From Buchananella sp. 14KM1171 (GTDB taxonomy: Bacteria > Actinomycetota > Actinomycetes > Actinomycetales > Actinomycetaceae), in contig NZ_CP159981.1 of assembly GCF_041380365.1 (NCBI RefSeq), positions 248,001 to 312,000 of the forward strand: DNA of 64,000 bases, written 5' to 3'. Made by a program: the position numbers and the translations under genes. Below, piece after piece: positions 1 through 11,568 of this stretch (its first letter is position 1; every line of letters begins with the position of its first letter). The notes beneath the pieces were generated by a model, which searched no databases, was not told the DNA's origin, and saw nothing but the letters and a program-made list of their open reading frames with translations.

Positions 1-452
1 CAGATGGCCAGGGCAACGGCGTCGGCCGCGTCGGCGGGCTTGGGCGGGGAATCCAGCCGCAAGATACTCGCCACCATCGCCTGCACCTGCGCCTTGTCGG
101 CCCGGCCCGATCCGGTCACGGCGGCCTTGACCTCGCTGGGGGTGTGCAGGGCCAGCGGTAGCCCGCGCCTGGCGGCGGCGAGCATGGCGATCCCGGCCAC
201 CTGGGAGGTGCCGGTGATGGAGCGCAGGTTGTCCTGCGCAAAGACGCGCTCCACCGCGATCACCTCGGGGCGGTACTTGTCGATCCACTCCTCGATGCCC
301 TTTTCGATGGCCAGGAGGCGGAAGTGGGCGGCCAGGTTCGGGTCGCTGCGCACCACGCCCACGTCCACCAGCTTCGCCTGCCGGCGGGCGTCAACGTCGA
401 CGACCCCGAGCCCACACCTGGTGAGCCCGGGGTCAACGCCCAAAATCCGCAA
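1..452 (-). CDS. ruvC: Crossover junction endodeoxyribonuclease RuvC (3' end outside window)
   Basis: RuvC is the dimeric nuclease that cuts Holliday junctions together with RuvAB. About 150 residues are visible. The N-terminus reads [11 protein letters not shown], with the first catalytic Asp at residue 7; the second acidic residue lies in EVIAVERVF (Glu about 68). The tail [13 protein letters not shown] carries the last catalytic Asp pair, so only about 20-40 C-terminal residues are missing. The start is TTG at 452, the first start codon after the in-frame stop of yebC at 456-458; both genes are in the same frame and nearly abut. The yebC-ruvC order is the common actinobacterial one, and ruvA/ruvB would be expected just left of the window. 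Confidence 0.93.
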   Translation of the reverse strand, partial: MRILGVDPGLTRCGLGVVDVDARRQAKLVDVGVVRSDPNLAAHFRLLAIEKGIEEWIDKYRPEVIAVERVFAQDNLRSITGTSQVAGIAMLAAARRGLPLALHTPSEVKAAVTGSGRADKAQVQAMVASILRLDSPPKPADAADAVALAI

Positions 453-455
453 GGA

Positions 456-1214
456 TCAGTCCTCGTCGAGCGCCGCCATGACCTCTGCGGAGGCGTCGAA
501 GTTGGCGTAGACGTTCTGCACGTCGTCGCTGTCCTCCAGGGCGTCGATCAGCTTCATGATCTTGCGGGCGCCCTCTACGTCCACCTCGATCTCGGTGGAG
601 GGCACCCACTGCACGTCGGCGGAGTCGTACTCGATGCCGGCCTCCAGCAGGGCGGTGCGCACCGGGATGAGGTCGGTGGCCTCGCTGGTGACCTCGAAGA
701 GCTCGTCGCCGGCCTCGATTTCCTCGGCACCGGCCTCCAGGGCCACCTCCATCAGGCGGTCCTCGTCCACGCCCTCGGCGGCCGGGACCAGCACCACGCC
801 CTTGCGGGAGAACAGGTAGGCCACGCTGCCGGGCTCGGCCAGGGAGCCGCCGTTGCGGGAGAACGCCACGCGCACCTCGGAGGCGGCGCGGTTGCGGTTG
901 TCGGTGAGGCACTCGACCAGCACGGCAATGCCGCCGGGGCCGTAGCCCTCGTACATGATGGTCTCCCAGTCGGCGCCGCCGGCCTCGGCACCGGAGCCGC
1001 GCTTGACAGCGCGGTCGATGTTGTCGGCGGGAACGGAGGCCTTCTTGGCCTTCTGGATGGCGTCGAACAGGGTGGGGTTACCGGCCGGGTCGCCGCCGCC
1101 GGTGCGCGCCGCGACCTCGATGTTCTTGATCAGGCGGGCAAAGAGCTTGCCTCGCTTGGCGTCGATCGCGGCCTTCTTGTGCTTGGTGGTCGCCCACTTA
1201 GAGTGCCCGGCCAT
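456..1214 (-). CDS. yebC: YebC/PmpR/TACO1-family protein
   Basis: 252 residues, the usual family length. The N-terminus [21 protein letters not shown] is the family signature, followed by [15 protein letters not shown] and the [14 protein letters not shown] block. The family was described as DNA-binding transcriptional regulators and, more recently, as translation factors acting on proline-rich stretches; the sequence does not decide between these. ATG start with a GGAAG-type ribosome site a few bases upstream. Sits between pdxT and ruvC on the same strand, as in mycobacteria. Confidence 0.95.
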   Translation of the reverse strand: MAGHSKWATTKHKKAAIDAKRGKLFARLIKNIEVAARTGGGDPAGNPTLFDAIQKAKKASVPADNIDRAVKRGSGAEAGGADWETIMYEGYGPGGIAVLVECLTDNRNRAASEVRVAFSRNGGSLAEPGSVAYLFSRKGVVLVPAAEGVDEDRLMEVALEAGAEEIEAGDELFEVTSEATDLIPVRTALLEAGIEYDSADVQWVPSTEIEVDVEGARKIMKLIDALEDSDDVQNVYANFDASAEVMAALDED

Positions 1215-1289
1215 TGTGCCCCACTTCCGTTTGTTGCATCTTTTGTTAGCCGACGTCCCTCGGGCCGCGCGGCCAATACTGGCGGTATT

Positions 1290-1931
1290 TTAGCGGGCCG
1301 CCTGTGCAGATTGCCGCACCATCTCCAGAAAGAGGCCATGTACGCGCGTGTCGCTGCTTACTTCCGGGTGGAAGGAAGTGGCCAGCAGGTGGCCCTGACG
1401 CACCGCCACGGCGCGCTGCCCGGCGGGGGTGTCCACGCTGGCCAGCACCTGGACTGCGGGGCCGGTTTGCTCGATCCAAGGGGCGCGAATAAACACGGCG
1501 TGCACAGGGGCCTGGCCGGCGGCAACGTCGGCCCCCAAGGCGGGGGCAGAGAGCCAGGCCTCTGAGGAATCCACCTGGCGACCAAAGGAGTTGCGGCGGG
1601 CGGTGACGTCCAGGCCGCCCAGGGTGCGCTGGCCCTCGATGCCGTCTTCCAGGCGGTCGGCCAGCAGGATCAATCCGGCGCAGGAGCCGTAGGCGGGCAG
1701 GCCGGCGGCGATCGCCTCACGCAGCGGCTGCTCCAGCTCGAAGGCGTCCAGCAGCTTGATCATGGTGGTGGACTCCCCGCCGGGCAGCACGATGCCGTCC
1801 AGCCCGGCCAGCTCGCTCGGGCGGCGCACCTTCACTACGCGGGCACCCAGGCTCTCCAGCATGGCGGCGTGCTCGCGGAAGTCGCCTTGCAGGGCCAGGA
1901 CGCCGATGGTGGCCTGTTCGATCATGCTCAT
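1290..1931 (-). CDS. pdxT: Pyridoxal 5'-phosphate synthase glutaminase subunit PdxT
   Basis: 213 residues. PdxT hydrolyses glutamine and passes ammonia to PdxS to make pyridoxal phosphate. Class I glutaminase features are visible: GVLALQGDFREH near the start, LPGGEST for the oxyanion region, the nucleophile Cys in YGSCAGLILLA, and the His-Glu pair in TSFHPEVSSD near the C-terminus. ATG at 1931 overlaps the Nudix stop as ATGA, suggesting translational coupling; a second ATG two codons on (1925) is possible. Its partner pdxS lies upstream but is separated from it by the Nudix gene. Confidence 0.96.
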   Translation of the reverse strand: MSMIEQATIGVLALQGDFREHAAMLESLGARVVKVRRPSELAGLDGIVLPGGESTTMIKLLDAFELEQPLREAIAAGLPAYGSCAGLILLADRLEDGIEGQRTLGGLDVTARRNSFGRQVDSSEAWLSAPALGADVAAGQAPVHAVFIRAPWIEQTGPAVQVLASVDTPAGQRAVAVRQGHLLATSFHPEVSSDTRVHGLFLEMVRQSAQAAR

Positions 1932-2485
1932 TCTCCGTTCTCCACGAGGTGCGGGCAGGTGCCGTCCCAGCCGGTGACCCACTCCTCCAGCCGCTTGGCC
2001 AGGTCGCGGGGGTACTGGGTCACCGGTGAGGCCTGGAGTGCCGCCGGGGTGATCCAGGCCAGCTCGTCCACCACGCTGCGCTCCAGCTCGGTCCAGCGCG
2101 AGTCGTCCAGCTCGCTGGCGTGCTCGACCCGCAGTAGGTAGAAAGTCTCGTGTTGGCGCACCGTGATGCTGGAGAACACGAACTCCGAGTCGCGGGTCAG
2201 CACGGGGCCTTCCAGGCTCTCCGGTGTCACTTGGATGCCGGTCTCCTCGGCCAGCTCGCGGGCCGCAGCCTGGCGGGTGTCCTCCCCCGGTTCCATGCCG
2301 CCGCCGATCGTGAACCACCAGGCCCGGGCAGTGTCTAGGGCGTCGTGCCCGCGAGCCAGCAGCACGCGACCGTCGGCGGCTATAACCACCACGCGAGCCG
2401 CGCTCCGGCTGGGCACGCCGTCGGCACCGGGCTTGAACTCGGGGCTGATCTGCTGTTTTTGCAGGCGGTTTGCTAGGTCGTCCAC
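1928..2485 (-). CDS. Nudix hydrolase
   Basis: About 185 residues. The Nudix box is complete: GGGMEPGEDTRQAAARELAE followed directly by ETGIQV, matching GX5EX7REUXEEXGU. The substrate (a nucleoside diphosphate linked to another group) cannot be read from sequence. The start is taken as GTG at 2485 because AAGGAG lies five bases before it; an in-frame GTG at 2491 would put the ribosome site directly against the start. A Nudix gene at this place downstream of pimA is conserved in mycobacteria (Rv2609c). The stop overlaps the pdxT start. Confidence 0.88.
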   Translation of the reverse strand: MDDLANRLQKQQISPEFKPGADGVPSRSAARVVVIAADGRVLLARGHDALDTARAWWFTIGGGMEPGEDTRQAAARELAEETGIQVTPESLEGPVLTRDSEFVFSSITVRQHETFYLLRVEHASELDDSRWTELERSVVDELAWITPAALQASPVTQYPRDLAKRLEEWVTGWDGTCPHLVENGE

Positions 2486-2570
2486 TGTCACTCCTTAGCT
2501 CACTGCTCGACTGCCCTGGCACCTCCCGGGCAGGCTCAAAGTGCTCAACCAGGTGGGGTTGAGGGCATTA

Positions 2571-2598
2571 GTGAGGGCCGCCTTGCGACGGCCCTCAC
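2571..2598 (-). terminator. Hairpin between pdxS and the Nudix gene
   Basis: Perfect 10-bp inverted repeat GTGAGGGCCG / CGGCCCTCAC with an 8-nt loop, 21 nt past the pdxS stop. No T-run follows on the minus strand, so it may be an mRNA-stabilising or attenuating hairpin rather than a full terminator. Confidence 0.5.
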
Positions 2599-2619
2599 CA
2601 GTTAGTCAGCGGCGGTAGC

Positions 2620-3519
2620 TCACCAGCCGCGCTCGGCCAGGCGGTGCGGCACGGGGATGCCGTCCACGTTGATGCCCACCATGGCCTCGCCCAGGCCGCG
2701 AGAGACGTCGGCCACCACGGCCGGGTCGTCGAAGAAGGTGGTGGCCTTCACGATGGCGGCGGCGCGCTTGGCGGGGTCACCGGACTTGAAAATGCCGGAG
2801 CCCACGAACACGCCCTCAGCACCGAGCTGCATCATCATGGCGGCGTCTGCGGGGGTGGCGATACCGCCGGCGGTGAACAACACCACGGGCAGCTTGCCGG
2901 TCTCTGCGACCTCTACCACCAGGTCGTAGGGGGCGGCCAGCTCCTTGGCGGCCACGAACAGCTCGTCCTTGCTCATGGAGCGCAGGCGGTTGATCTCGGC
3001 GCGGATGGTGCGCATGTGGGTGACGGCGTTGGAGACGTCGCCGGTGCCGGCCTCGCCCTTGGAGCGGATCATGGCCGCGCCCTCGTTGATGCGGCGCAGG
3101 GCCTCGCCCAGGTTGGTGGCGCCGCAGACGAAGGGAACGGTGAAGCCCCACTTGTCGATGTGGTTGGCGTAGTCGGCCGGGGTGAGGACCTCGGACTCGT
3201 CGATGTAGTCCACGCCGAGGTGCTGCAGCACCTGGGCCTCAGCGAAGTGGCCGATGCGGGCCTTGGCCATCACCGGGATGGAGACGGCGTTGATGATGCC
3301 CTCGATCATGTCCGGGTCGCTCATGCGGGACACGCCGCCCTGCGCGCGGATGTCCGCCGGGACGCGCTCCAGGGCCATGACGGCCACGGCGCCGGCGTCC
3401 TCGGCGATCTTGGCCTGCTCCGGGGTGACGACGTCCATGATGACGCCGCCCTTGAGCATCTCCGCCATGCCGCGCTTGACGCGGTCGGTTCCCACCACGG
3501 GCTGGTTCTCGTTAGTCAC
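2620..3519 (-). CDS. pdxS: Pyridoxal 5'-phosphate synthase lyase subunit PdxS
   Basis: 299 residues, the normal length. PdxS condenses ribose 5-phosphate, glyceraldehyde 3-phosphate and PdxT-derived ammonia to PLP and forms dodecamers with PdxT. Signature blocks are [11 protein letters not shown], the active-site Lys region [23 protein letters not shown] and [22 protein letters not shown] start at 3519 preceded by GGAG. Carrying pdxST indicates the deoxyxylulose-5-phosphate-independent vitamin B6 route. Confidence 0.97.
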   Translation of the reverse strand: MTNENQPVVGTDRVKRGMAEMLKGGVIMDVVTPEQAKIAEDAGAVAVMALERVPADIRAQGGVSRMSDPDMIEGIINAVSIPVMAKARIGHFAEAQVLQHLGVDYIDESEVLTPADYANHIDKWGFTVPFVCGATNLGEALRRINEGAAMIRSKGEAGTGDVSNAVTHMRTIRAEINRLRSMSKDELFVAAKELAAPYDLVVEVAETGKLPVVLFTAGGIATPADAAMMMQLGAEGVFVGSGIFKSGDPAKRAAAIVKATTFFDDPAVVADVSRGLGEAMVGINVDGIPVPHRLAERGW

Positions 3520-3591
3520 AATGCACTCCGCATAGTCAGGTCTGGGTTTTCCAAGTCTACGCCCTGGCGCGCTGCCGCTGCGCCCCGGGCT

Positions 3592-4458
3592 TTAGTGTTC
3601 GTGGGCGTCCACTTCTTCGGCGTCCTCCCACTCGAAGTGGGCTACCTCCACGTCGGTGGCGTACGCCTCCTCCCACTCCACCACCTCGGCCGGGCCGTCC
3701 GCAGCGGCGGGGTCCGCAGGGCGGGCGTGCTCGTAGCTCGCCAGGTGCTTTTGCAGGCGCTTGGACATGGGCAGGAACGCGGCCAGGGAGAGCCCGCCGG
3801 AGACCACAGCGCCGGCGATCGGGATGGCCTTGGCGATGCCGTTGGCAAAGCCTCGCTTGGTCATGGTCAGCCCGATGGAGGCGGCCACGCGCTTGACGAT
3901 CGGGTAGACCACGCCGTTCGTGAGCGCCTTGTTCGGCAGGGTGGCCACCACGTTCTTGGCCAGCATCTCCGCCAGCTTGGCCACCCCTCCCCTGGCTACG
4001 TGCACTCCGTACATGATGCCGATGAACAGGGTGAGCACGCCCTCGGTGGACTCGTCGATCTCCCCGTCCCTGGTGAACAGGTCCGGCCAGGAGTAGAGGT
4101 AGGCGAGCTTCTGCGCGATGCGAATCACGTGGCCCAGGAACTGGACCACGTCCCCGGGGGCAGTGATGAAGGCGGCCACCCCACCCGGCAGCCCGGCAGC
4201 GGCCGACGCCCCGGTCACCCGCGTGGACTCGTACTTGATCGAGCTGCGCGCGGCCTTCTCGATCACCTCCAGCGGGATGCCCGCGTGGGCCGGGGTGGTG
4301 AGCACGGCGGCCTCGATCTGGGCCGGGGTGCAGTGCTTCTTCAACGCCGCGCGCAGGTACTCCGCCCTGTCGATGCGGATGAGCGGCAGGCGCACCGCCG
4401 TGTTGAGCATCCGGGAGAAGTTGACGCCCGCCTTTTCGAGGTCCGTGCTTTTGGCCAT
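3592..4458 (-). CDS. EcsC-like family protein of unknown function
   Basis: About 288 residues, tentatively EcsC-like. The middle part, AAGLPGGVAAFITAPGDVVQ then RIAQKLAYLYSWPDL, has the Gly/Ala-rich membrane-associating stretch, Asp and Ala-Tyr-Leu-Tyr pattern of that family; further hydrophobic segments lie around residues 190-250. The C-terminus is acidic and ends in His-rich DAHEH. The start is placed at ATG 4458 because a TAGCAT -10-like hexamer lies exactly 7 nt upstream (leaderless arrangement); ATG 4467 is the alternative. It lies between pdxS and a PrsW-like protease on the same strand. Role unknown. Confidence 0.6.
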   Translation of the reverse strand: MAKSTDLEKAGVNFSRMLNTAVRLPLIRIDRAEYLRAALKKHCTPAQIEAAVLTTPAHAGIPLEVIEKAARSSIKYESTRVTGASAAAGLPGGVAAFITAPGDVVQFLGHVIRIAQKLAYLYSWPDLFTRDGEIDESTEGVLTLFIGIMYGVHVARGGVAKLAEMLAKNVVATLPNKALTNGVVYPIVKRVAASIGLTMTKRGFANGIAKAIPIAGAVVSGGLSLAAFLPMSKRLQKHLASYEHARPADPAAADGPAEVVEWEEAYATDVEVAHFEWEDAEEVDAHEH

Positions 4459-4465
4459 GCGCGCC

Positions 4466-4471
4466 ATGCTA
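4466..4471 (-). promoter_or_regulatory. Leaderless -10 hexamer TAGCAT for the EcsC-like gene
   Basis: TAGCAT lies 7 nt before ATG 4458 with no Shine-Dalgarno sequence between, so transcription would start at or next to the start codon. Confidence 0.4.
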
Positions 4472-4497
4472 TCGGCGCGGCGAGCGCACCAGCCACT

Positions 4498-5721
4498 TCA
4501 GCGCAGGAGCGCTAGGCGGGCCTGGTGGAGCTGGGTGAGGTGGGCCTGTTCCTCCGCCGCGTGGAAGGCGTGCCTGCCGATGGCGGCACGGTGCCGGGCC
4601 AGGGCAAGCTGCACCGCGCCGGCCTGGAAGTCGCGCAGCGCCTGCTTGCGCCCGCCCCGCTTTGCCCACCGGCAGGCGTTTTGCCGGGCGGCGGGCACGG
4701 TCACCATGGCCAGTTCCCAGCTCTGCATCAGCCCGGCGCGCACGTAGGGCTGCAGGTGCCACTGCACCAGGGAGAGCTCCGAGCGCTGCAGGACGGCCAG
4801 GATCACCAGCAGCAGGGCCAGCATCGGCAGCTGCGCCCACAGCGCGGTGGTGGCCCCGGCGGAGGCGGAGATGTTCCAGCCGGCGTGCAGGGCCACGGCC
4901 CCGGCGTAGCCCAGCGGCGCCCACCAGAGCCAGGCCACGCGGGAGGCGGACCTCGCGGCGAAGCCGATGGCCAGGCCGGTCATGGCGGTGAAGAGGATGT
5001 GGGCGAACGGGGAGAACACGCCGCGCACCACGAACACGCTGGCCAACTCGTCGTGGAACATGACGAAGTAGAAGATGTTCTCCACGAAGGCGAAGCCGGC
5101 CGCAGTGGTGGCCGCGTAGACCACGCCGTCCACGGGCCCGCCGATCGCGCCGCGTCGCCACCACAGCAGCATGAGCAGGATGAAGGCCTTGGAGGCCTCC
5201 TCGATGAGCGGGGCACTGACCACGGCCGCGACCAGGTCTCCCTGGGCCACGTCACCGGTGAGGACGTAGACGTGCTCTGCCGCCATCGTGTTGACGATCG
5301 CGGAGACGAACGTGGCCACCCCGGCTCCCCACAGGAAGGTCAGCCACAGCAGCAGCCTGGGCTCGGGCTCCCAGCGGTCCACCCAGCGCACCACCGCGAT
5401 GACCACGGCCAGCGGCATGAGCGCCAGCACCGTCGGGGCGAGGATACCCACCTCGCCGTCCGAGATGGCCCGGAAGCTGGCGAACATCCCGAACACCGAG
5501 ATGATGACCAGGATCACCTCGAGGGCGCCCACCTGGGTCGAGATGCGGTGGGCCTTGTTCAGGCTCGCGAACGGCGCCCCCTGGTAGGACCACTGGGCGG
5601 GGCTGACCTGGTAGGCCTGCCACACCTGTGCCGGGCGGGCCTGCTGGGGCTGGGCAGCGTTGGCCGCCACGTAGGCGGTGCTCTGCCCGGTCAGGTAGGG
5701 CGTGTTGGTTTGGTTGCTCAC
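4498..5721 (-). CDS. PrsW-family intramembrane metalloprotease
   Basis: 407 residues. After a ~65-residue Gln/Ala/Pro-rich cytoplasmic head come about eight hydrophobic segments. The PrsW motifs are present: SAPLIEEASKAF (Glu-Glu pair), AAGFAFVENIFYF (Glu-Asn) and PFAHILFTAMTGLAIGF (His), which bind the metal in this family. Bacillus PrsW cleaves an anti-sigma factor; the target here is unknown and no anti-sigma gene is adjacent. The last ~90 residues form a basic, Gln/Ala-rich soluble tail not typical of the core. GTG start with AAGGAAAG upstream. Confidence 0.87.
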   Translation of the reverse strand: MSNQTNTPYLTGQSTAYVAANAAQPQQARPAQVWQAYQVSPAQWSYQGAPFASLNKAHRISTQVGALEVILVIISVFGMFASFRAISDGEVGILAPTVLALMPLAVVIAVVRWVDRWEPEPRLLLWLTFLWGAGVATFVSAIVNTMAAEHVYVLTGDVAQGDLVAAVVSAPLIEEASKAFILLMLLWWRRGAIGGPVDGVVYAATTAAGFAFVENIFYFVMFHDELASVFVVRGVFSPFAHILFTAMTGLAIGFAARSASRVAWLWWAPLGYAGAVALHAGWNISASAGATTALWAQLPMLALLLVILAVLQRSELSLVQWHLQPYVRAGLMQSWELAMVTVPAARQNACRWAKRGGRKQALRDFQAGAVQLALARHRAAIGRHAFHAAEEQAHLTQLHQARLALLR

Positions 5722-5776
5722 GTCTTTTCTTTCCTTGCCCGACGCCGCCGCAGCGGCCGCCCCTAGTGTGAGGCCG

Positions 5777-6913
5777 CTATGCGCGGCCGTCGGTTCGCTT
5801 CTGCGGGGCCGAGGTGTCCAGTGCCGCCTGGTAGACGGCCTCGATGCGGTCGGTGACCCGGCCCCAATCGTATTGCGTGGCGGCGAGCGCCCCGGCCTGC
5901 GCGACTGTGCGGCGGGCGGCGGCGTCGTCCAATGCCGCGCAGATCGCCTCGGTCAGGGCGGCGCTGTCCCCCACCGGGAACAGGCCACCGCACTCCCCCT
6001 GCGCCAGGACGGCGCGGAAGGCGGGGATGTTGGAGGCCAGCACGTAGGCGCCGGCCGCCATCGCCTCCACCAGCACGATGCCGAAGGATTCACCGCCCAG
6101 CTGCGGGGCGACGTAGATGGTGGCGCCCTTGAGCAGGCTGTTCTTCTCCGCGTCGCTCACCCCGCCCAGAAACTCCACGCTGCTGCCAAATCCGGCCAGG
6201 ACGGCGCGCGCCTGACTGGCCTGCCCGCGCCCGGCTATGAGGAAGCGGGCGCCGGGGTGGCGCTCCAGCACGCCGCCCACGGTCCCGGCCAGGACGGGCA
6301 GGCCCTTGCGGGGCTCGTCCAGGCGGCCCAGGAACACGATCACGGGCGAGTCGGGACCCTCCTGCCACGCCTCGACCGGTGCGGCGGTGGCGAAGTCCGC
6401 CACCACCACGCCGTTGGGGATCACCTGCGCGCCCCCGCCGTGGTAGCGCACCAGCGTGCGCTTGGCCTCCGCAGAGACGGCGATGCGTGCGGCGAGCTTT
6501 CGCATCGCCAGGTTGGCCAGCCCCGCCACTAGTCGCCGCGCGATGGAGCGGGACATGGCGGTGTGGAAGGTGGCCACCACTGGGCAGCGGGCGTTCAGCA
6601 GGGTGAGCAGCCCGATGGAGGGGGTGATGGGCTCGTGGACGTGCACCACGTCGAAGTCGCCGCGCCGCAGCCAGCGGCGCACGCCCCGCAGCGCGCGCGG
6701 CCCCATGTTCAGGCGGGCCACCGAGCCGTTGTAGCTCCAGGCCACGGTGCGCCCGGCGTCCACCACCCAGTCCGGGGCCTTAGCGCCGTCCAGCGGGGCG
6801 AGCACGCTCACGGCGTGCCCGCGCCGCATCAGCTCTCGGGCCAGGTCCAGGACGTGGGCCTGCACCCCGCCGGGGCTGGCGAAGGAGTAGGGGCACACGA
6901 TGCCGATTTTCAA
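5777..6913 (-). CDS. pimA: Phosphatidylinositol alpha-mannosyltransferase PimA
   Basis: 378 residues, GT4 family with GT-B fold. PimA transfers mannose from GDP-mannose to phosphatidylinositol on the cytoplasmic face, the first step of PI mannoside and lipoglycan synthesis. N-terminal CPYSFASPGGVQAHV is the donor/acceptor loop; VVHVHEPITPS and TFHTAMSRS follow; the C-terminal half has FLGRLDEPRKGLPVL and the E-x7-E motif in ESFGIVLVEAMAAG. The start ATG overlaps the patA stop (ATGA). Order pgsA-patA-pimA is the conserved PIM cluster, which makes the assignment firm. Confidence 0.94.
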   Translation of the reverse strand: MKIGIVCPYSFASPGGVQAHVLDLARELMRRGHAVSVLAPLDGAKAPDWVVDAGRTVAWSYNGSVARLNMGPRALRGVRRWLRRGDFDVVHVHEPITPSIGLLTLLNARCPVVATFHTAMSRSIARRLVAGLANLAMRKLAARIAVSAEAKRTLVRYHGGGAQVIPNGVVVADFATAAPVEAWQEGPDSPVIVFLGRLDEPRKGLPVLAGTVGGVLERHPGARFLIAGRGQASQARAVLAGFGSSVEFLGGVSDAEKNSLLKGATIYVAPQLGGESFGIVLVEAMAAGAYVLASNIPAFRAVLAQGECGGLFPVGDSAALTEAICAALDDAAARRTVAQAGALAATQYDWGRVTDRIEAVYQAALDTSAPQKRTDGRA

Positions 6914-7854
6914 CTCTGCTCCTTTGCGCGGGCCCGGGCCAGGCGAGCCGGGTCCAGGTCCGATACGAAGACGCTTTGCATCATGTGCCAGTGCTCTGCG
7001 TTATCCCGGAGCCAGGCGCCAAACCAGTCCACCCACTGCTGCGTGAGGTCCGCCGCGCCCGCGCGGCCCTTCTTGGTGGTGTGCAGGGGCGGGGAGACGT
7101 CCACCACGATCCCCCACTTGGCGCGGGCGGCCCTGCGCTTGGCGCCGCGCAGCCGCACGTGGCGGATGGCGGCGGCGTAGATGGGGATGCCGCGCACCTG
7201 CGCCAGGGCGGCCGGGCCGGGGGCGACCAACGCCTTGTGCCCGGCCAGGTTTACCTCCACGCCGGCGGCGGACAGGTCGCGATCCGCCAGTAGGGGCACT
7301 AGGTAGTTGCGTTCCCGGGAGCGGCGCACCAGCTCCGGGAAGGGGTGTTCGTGCCGGGAGACGGGCAGCACGGTCATGCCCAGCTGCTCGCGCAGGCGCA
7401 GGAACGCCTCGAAGTCCTCGGCTGGCTCCAGGCGCTCCGCCACGGTGAGAACGGGGGCGAAGTTGCGGGCGGACCACGCCGCCGCCAGGTCCCAGTTCCC
7501 CGTGTGGGTGAGGGCGAAGATGATGCTGCCCTGCGCCACCTTCTCCCGCAGCTCGGCCGGCCCGTTGATGCCGCCGCGCACGTCGAAACGCGCCGGCGGC
7601 ACGGCGGGCAGGTACATGGCCTCCCCGAAGTAGCGCATGTAGTGGCCAAGCGAACGGCAGGTGCGCGCCTTGCGCCGCCAGGTGGACTCGAGCGGGCTGA
7701 CCCGCTGCAAGTTGGCCTCCAGGCGCCTGGCTGGCGCGTTCAGGCCCAGCAGGTGGGCCGCCCCCAGCGCCGCACCGGCCGCCGCGAACGCCGCTCGGGT
7801 CACCCACTCGGGCAGGCGCGGGGAGAGCCGCATGAGGGTGGAGACGGCGCTCAA
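6910..7854 (-). CDS. patA: Phosphatidylinositol mannoside acyltransferase (LpxL/HtrB family)
   Basis: About 314 residues. This membrane-associated enzyme acylates the mannose of PI mannosides. The family catalytic block is FALTHTGNWDLAAAW (His-x4-Asp-like), followed by LLADRDLSAAGVEV, and the C-terminus ends WHMMQSVFVSDL. A hydrophobic N-terminal segment (FAAAGAALGAAHLLGL) probably anchors it. TTG at 7854 overlaps the pgsA stop as TTGA, the only coupled start; ATG at 7833 is the alternative. The stop overlaps pimA. Confidence 0.92.
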   Translation of the reverse strand: MSAVSTLMRLSPRLPEWVTRAAFAAAGAALGAAHLLGLNAPARRLEANLQRVSPLESTWRRKARTCRSLGHYMRYFGEAMYLPAVPPARFDVRGGINGPAELREKVAQGSIIFALTHTGNWDLAAAWSARNFAPVLTVAERLEPAEDFEAFLRLREQLGMTVLPVSRHEHPFPELVRRSRERNYLVPLLADRDLSAAGVEVNLAGHKALVAPGPAALAQVRGIPIYAAAIRHVRLRGAKRRAARAKWGIVVDVSPPLHTTKKGRAGAADLTQQWVDWFGAWLRDNAEHWHMMQSVFVSDLDPARLARARAKEQS

Positions 7855-8549
7855 TTCGTCGCCCCGCCGCCGGTGGGGTGACAAACTGCGCTCGCTTCCT
7901 CGCCCGCCCGGCTCTGCGCAGCGGTCGCCGACGCTGCCGGCCCCACCTGCCTGTACACGGCTGCCATCCGCTGCCCCACCGTTACGGCGGCCAGCACCGC
8001 CAAGACGCTGAGCGCCCCGGCCAGCACCCAGCCCGGCGCGCCCACGCCCACCAGGAACAGGGACACCAGGGAGATGATGAGCCGGTCGGTGCGCTCGGTC
8101 AGACCCATCGAGGCGCTGGCCCCGATCGCCTCGGCGCGGGCGCGAGCGTAGGGCACCACTGAGCCCAACACGGTGCAGGCCAGGGCGGCCACCACGGCCC
8201 ACGTTCCCACCGCGCCGTCCATGTGCCAAAGCGCGTAGAGGGCGATGGCGGCGAAGATGGCGCCATCGCTGACCCGGTCCAGGGTGGAGTCCAGGAAGGC
8301 ACCCCAGGCGCTCACCTTGCCCGTCAGGCGGGCCAGGATGCCGTCCAGCGAGTCGAACAGGGTGACGATACCCAGCAGCGGCGGGGCCAGCACGGCGTGT
8401 CCGGTGGGGATCAGGGTGAGCGCCAGGGCGCAGGTGACTGCGGTACCGGTCCAGGTGATCGCGTCCGGGCTGACACCCAGGCGGGCCAGGGCGCGCGCGG
8501 GCGCCGTGAAGATCGCGCGGGTAAAGCCGCGTCCGTGCTGTCCCAGCAT
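7851..8549 (-). CDS. pgsA1: Phosphatidylinositol phosphate synthase (CDP-alcohol phosphatidyltransferase)
   Basis: 232 residues with about six membrane segments. It joins CDP-diacylglycerol and inositol 3-phosphate to give PI-phosphate, the lipid entry into PIM synthesis. The CDP-alcohol phosphotransferase signature is intact: DSLDGILARLTGKVSAWG then AFLDSTLDRVSD, giving the D-x2-DG-x2-AR-x8-G-x3-D-x3-D pattern. Overlaps patA by 4 nt and starts on the last base of the HIT gene stop (TGATG). The substrate is assigned from its position with patA and pimA. Confidence 0.93.
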   Translation of the reverse strand: MLGQHGRGFTRAIFTAPARALARLGVSPDAITWTGTAVTCALALTLIPTGHAVLAPPLLGIVTLFDSLDGILARLTGKVSAWGAFLDSTLDRVSDGAIFAAIALYALWHMDGAVGTWAVVAALACTVLGSVVPYARARAEAIGASASMGLTERTDRLIISLVSLFLVGVGAPGWVLAGALSVLAVLAAVTVGQRMAAVYRQVGPAASATAAQSRAGEEASAVCHPTGGGATN

Positions 8550-9351
8550 CAGTCCTCCTCGCCGCCGGCGCGCTCCCCCGCCGCGCCAGCCTCGCGCGGC
8601 CCGGCCCCAGCCGGGGCACTCCCGGCGGGCGCAGTACCAGCGGGGGCGGCCCCAGCGCTCCGGGCGGCCGGGGCGGCAGCGTCGTCCACCTCACCCACCA
8701 CGCGATCCCACGCGCTCGCCAACCGCTCGCGAGTGTCGGCAAGCAGCTCGGGCAGGGCCTTGGTCTGGGCGATGATCGGGAGGAAGTTGGCATCCCCCCG
8801 CCAGCGCGGCACCACGTGCTGGTGCAGGTGGGCCGCGATCCCCGCGCCGGCCACCTCGCCCTGATTCATGCCCAGGTTGAAGCCGTCCGGGCCGGAGACC
8901 GCGCGCGTGACCCGCATCGCCTGCTGGGTGAGCACGGCGATCTCGGTGCGCTCGGCGTCGGTCAGCTCGGTGTAGTCGGCCACGTGCCGCCACGGGCACA
9001 CCAGCAGGTGGCCCGTGTTGTACGGGAACAGGTTCAACACCACGAAGGCCAGCGGGGTGCGGCGCACCACCAGCGCCTCGGCGTCCTCCCGGTGTCGCAT
9101 GGAGCAAAACGGGCACTGCGCCTCGCTCTTGTCCAGCGGCTTGGCCTCGCCCTTAATGTAGGCGATGCGGTGCGGGGTCCACAGGCGCTCGAAACCGTCA
9201 GGCTGGCCCGCAAACGCGGCGGCCGCGCACTCCCGCGCCGGGCCCTGCGGCACGTCGGAAGTGCGCGGCTCACCTACGCGCGCCTGCTGGCTCAGTCCGT
9301 CCGCCCCACCGTTGCGGGCGGGGACGGGGAACTGCTCCGGCCGGGTCATGC

Positions 9352-9355
<4 letters not shown>
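8549..9355 (-). CDS. HIT domain protein (AP4A phosphorylase-like)
   Basis: 268 residues. The core contains CPFCSMRH, a probable zinc Cys pair, and the histidine triad [12 protein letters not shown] (H-x-H-x-H). Such proteins hydrolyse or phosphorolyse dinucleoside polyphosphates. Around it are an ~70-residue polar N-terminus and an Ala/Pro/Gly-rich, acidic-ended C-tail of about 45 residues that is probably disordered. GTG at 9355 overlaps the thrS stop (GTGA); ATG at 9349 is possible. Conserved between thrS and pgsA in actinobacteria. Confidence 0.9.
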
Positions 9356-11343
<1,988 letters not shown>

Positions 11344-11446
11344 GGTGAGCTCCTTGCTTCTGTGTTACGGGCAGGTACATGTTAGCCGCCCTTGGCGCGG
11401 CGACCGTCTTGCCGCTGCCGTGGCATGCGCGTGGTGGGCGCTCGTG

Positions 11447-11530
<84 letters not shown>

Positions 11531-11568
11531 GCCCGCGCTGGCAGGCCAGCCTGGTCGGCGCCCCGTGG

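Noticed and set aside
2644-4515. 623-residue plus-strand frame opposite pdxS and the EcsC-like gene
   Set aside because: Spans two unrelated minus-strand genes and their gap; no family match.
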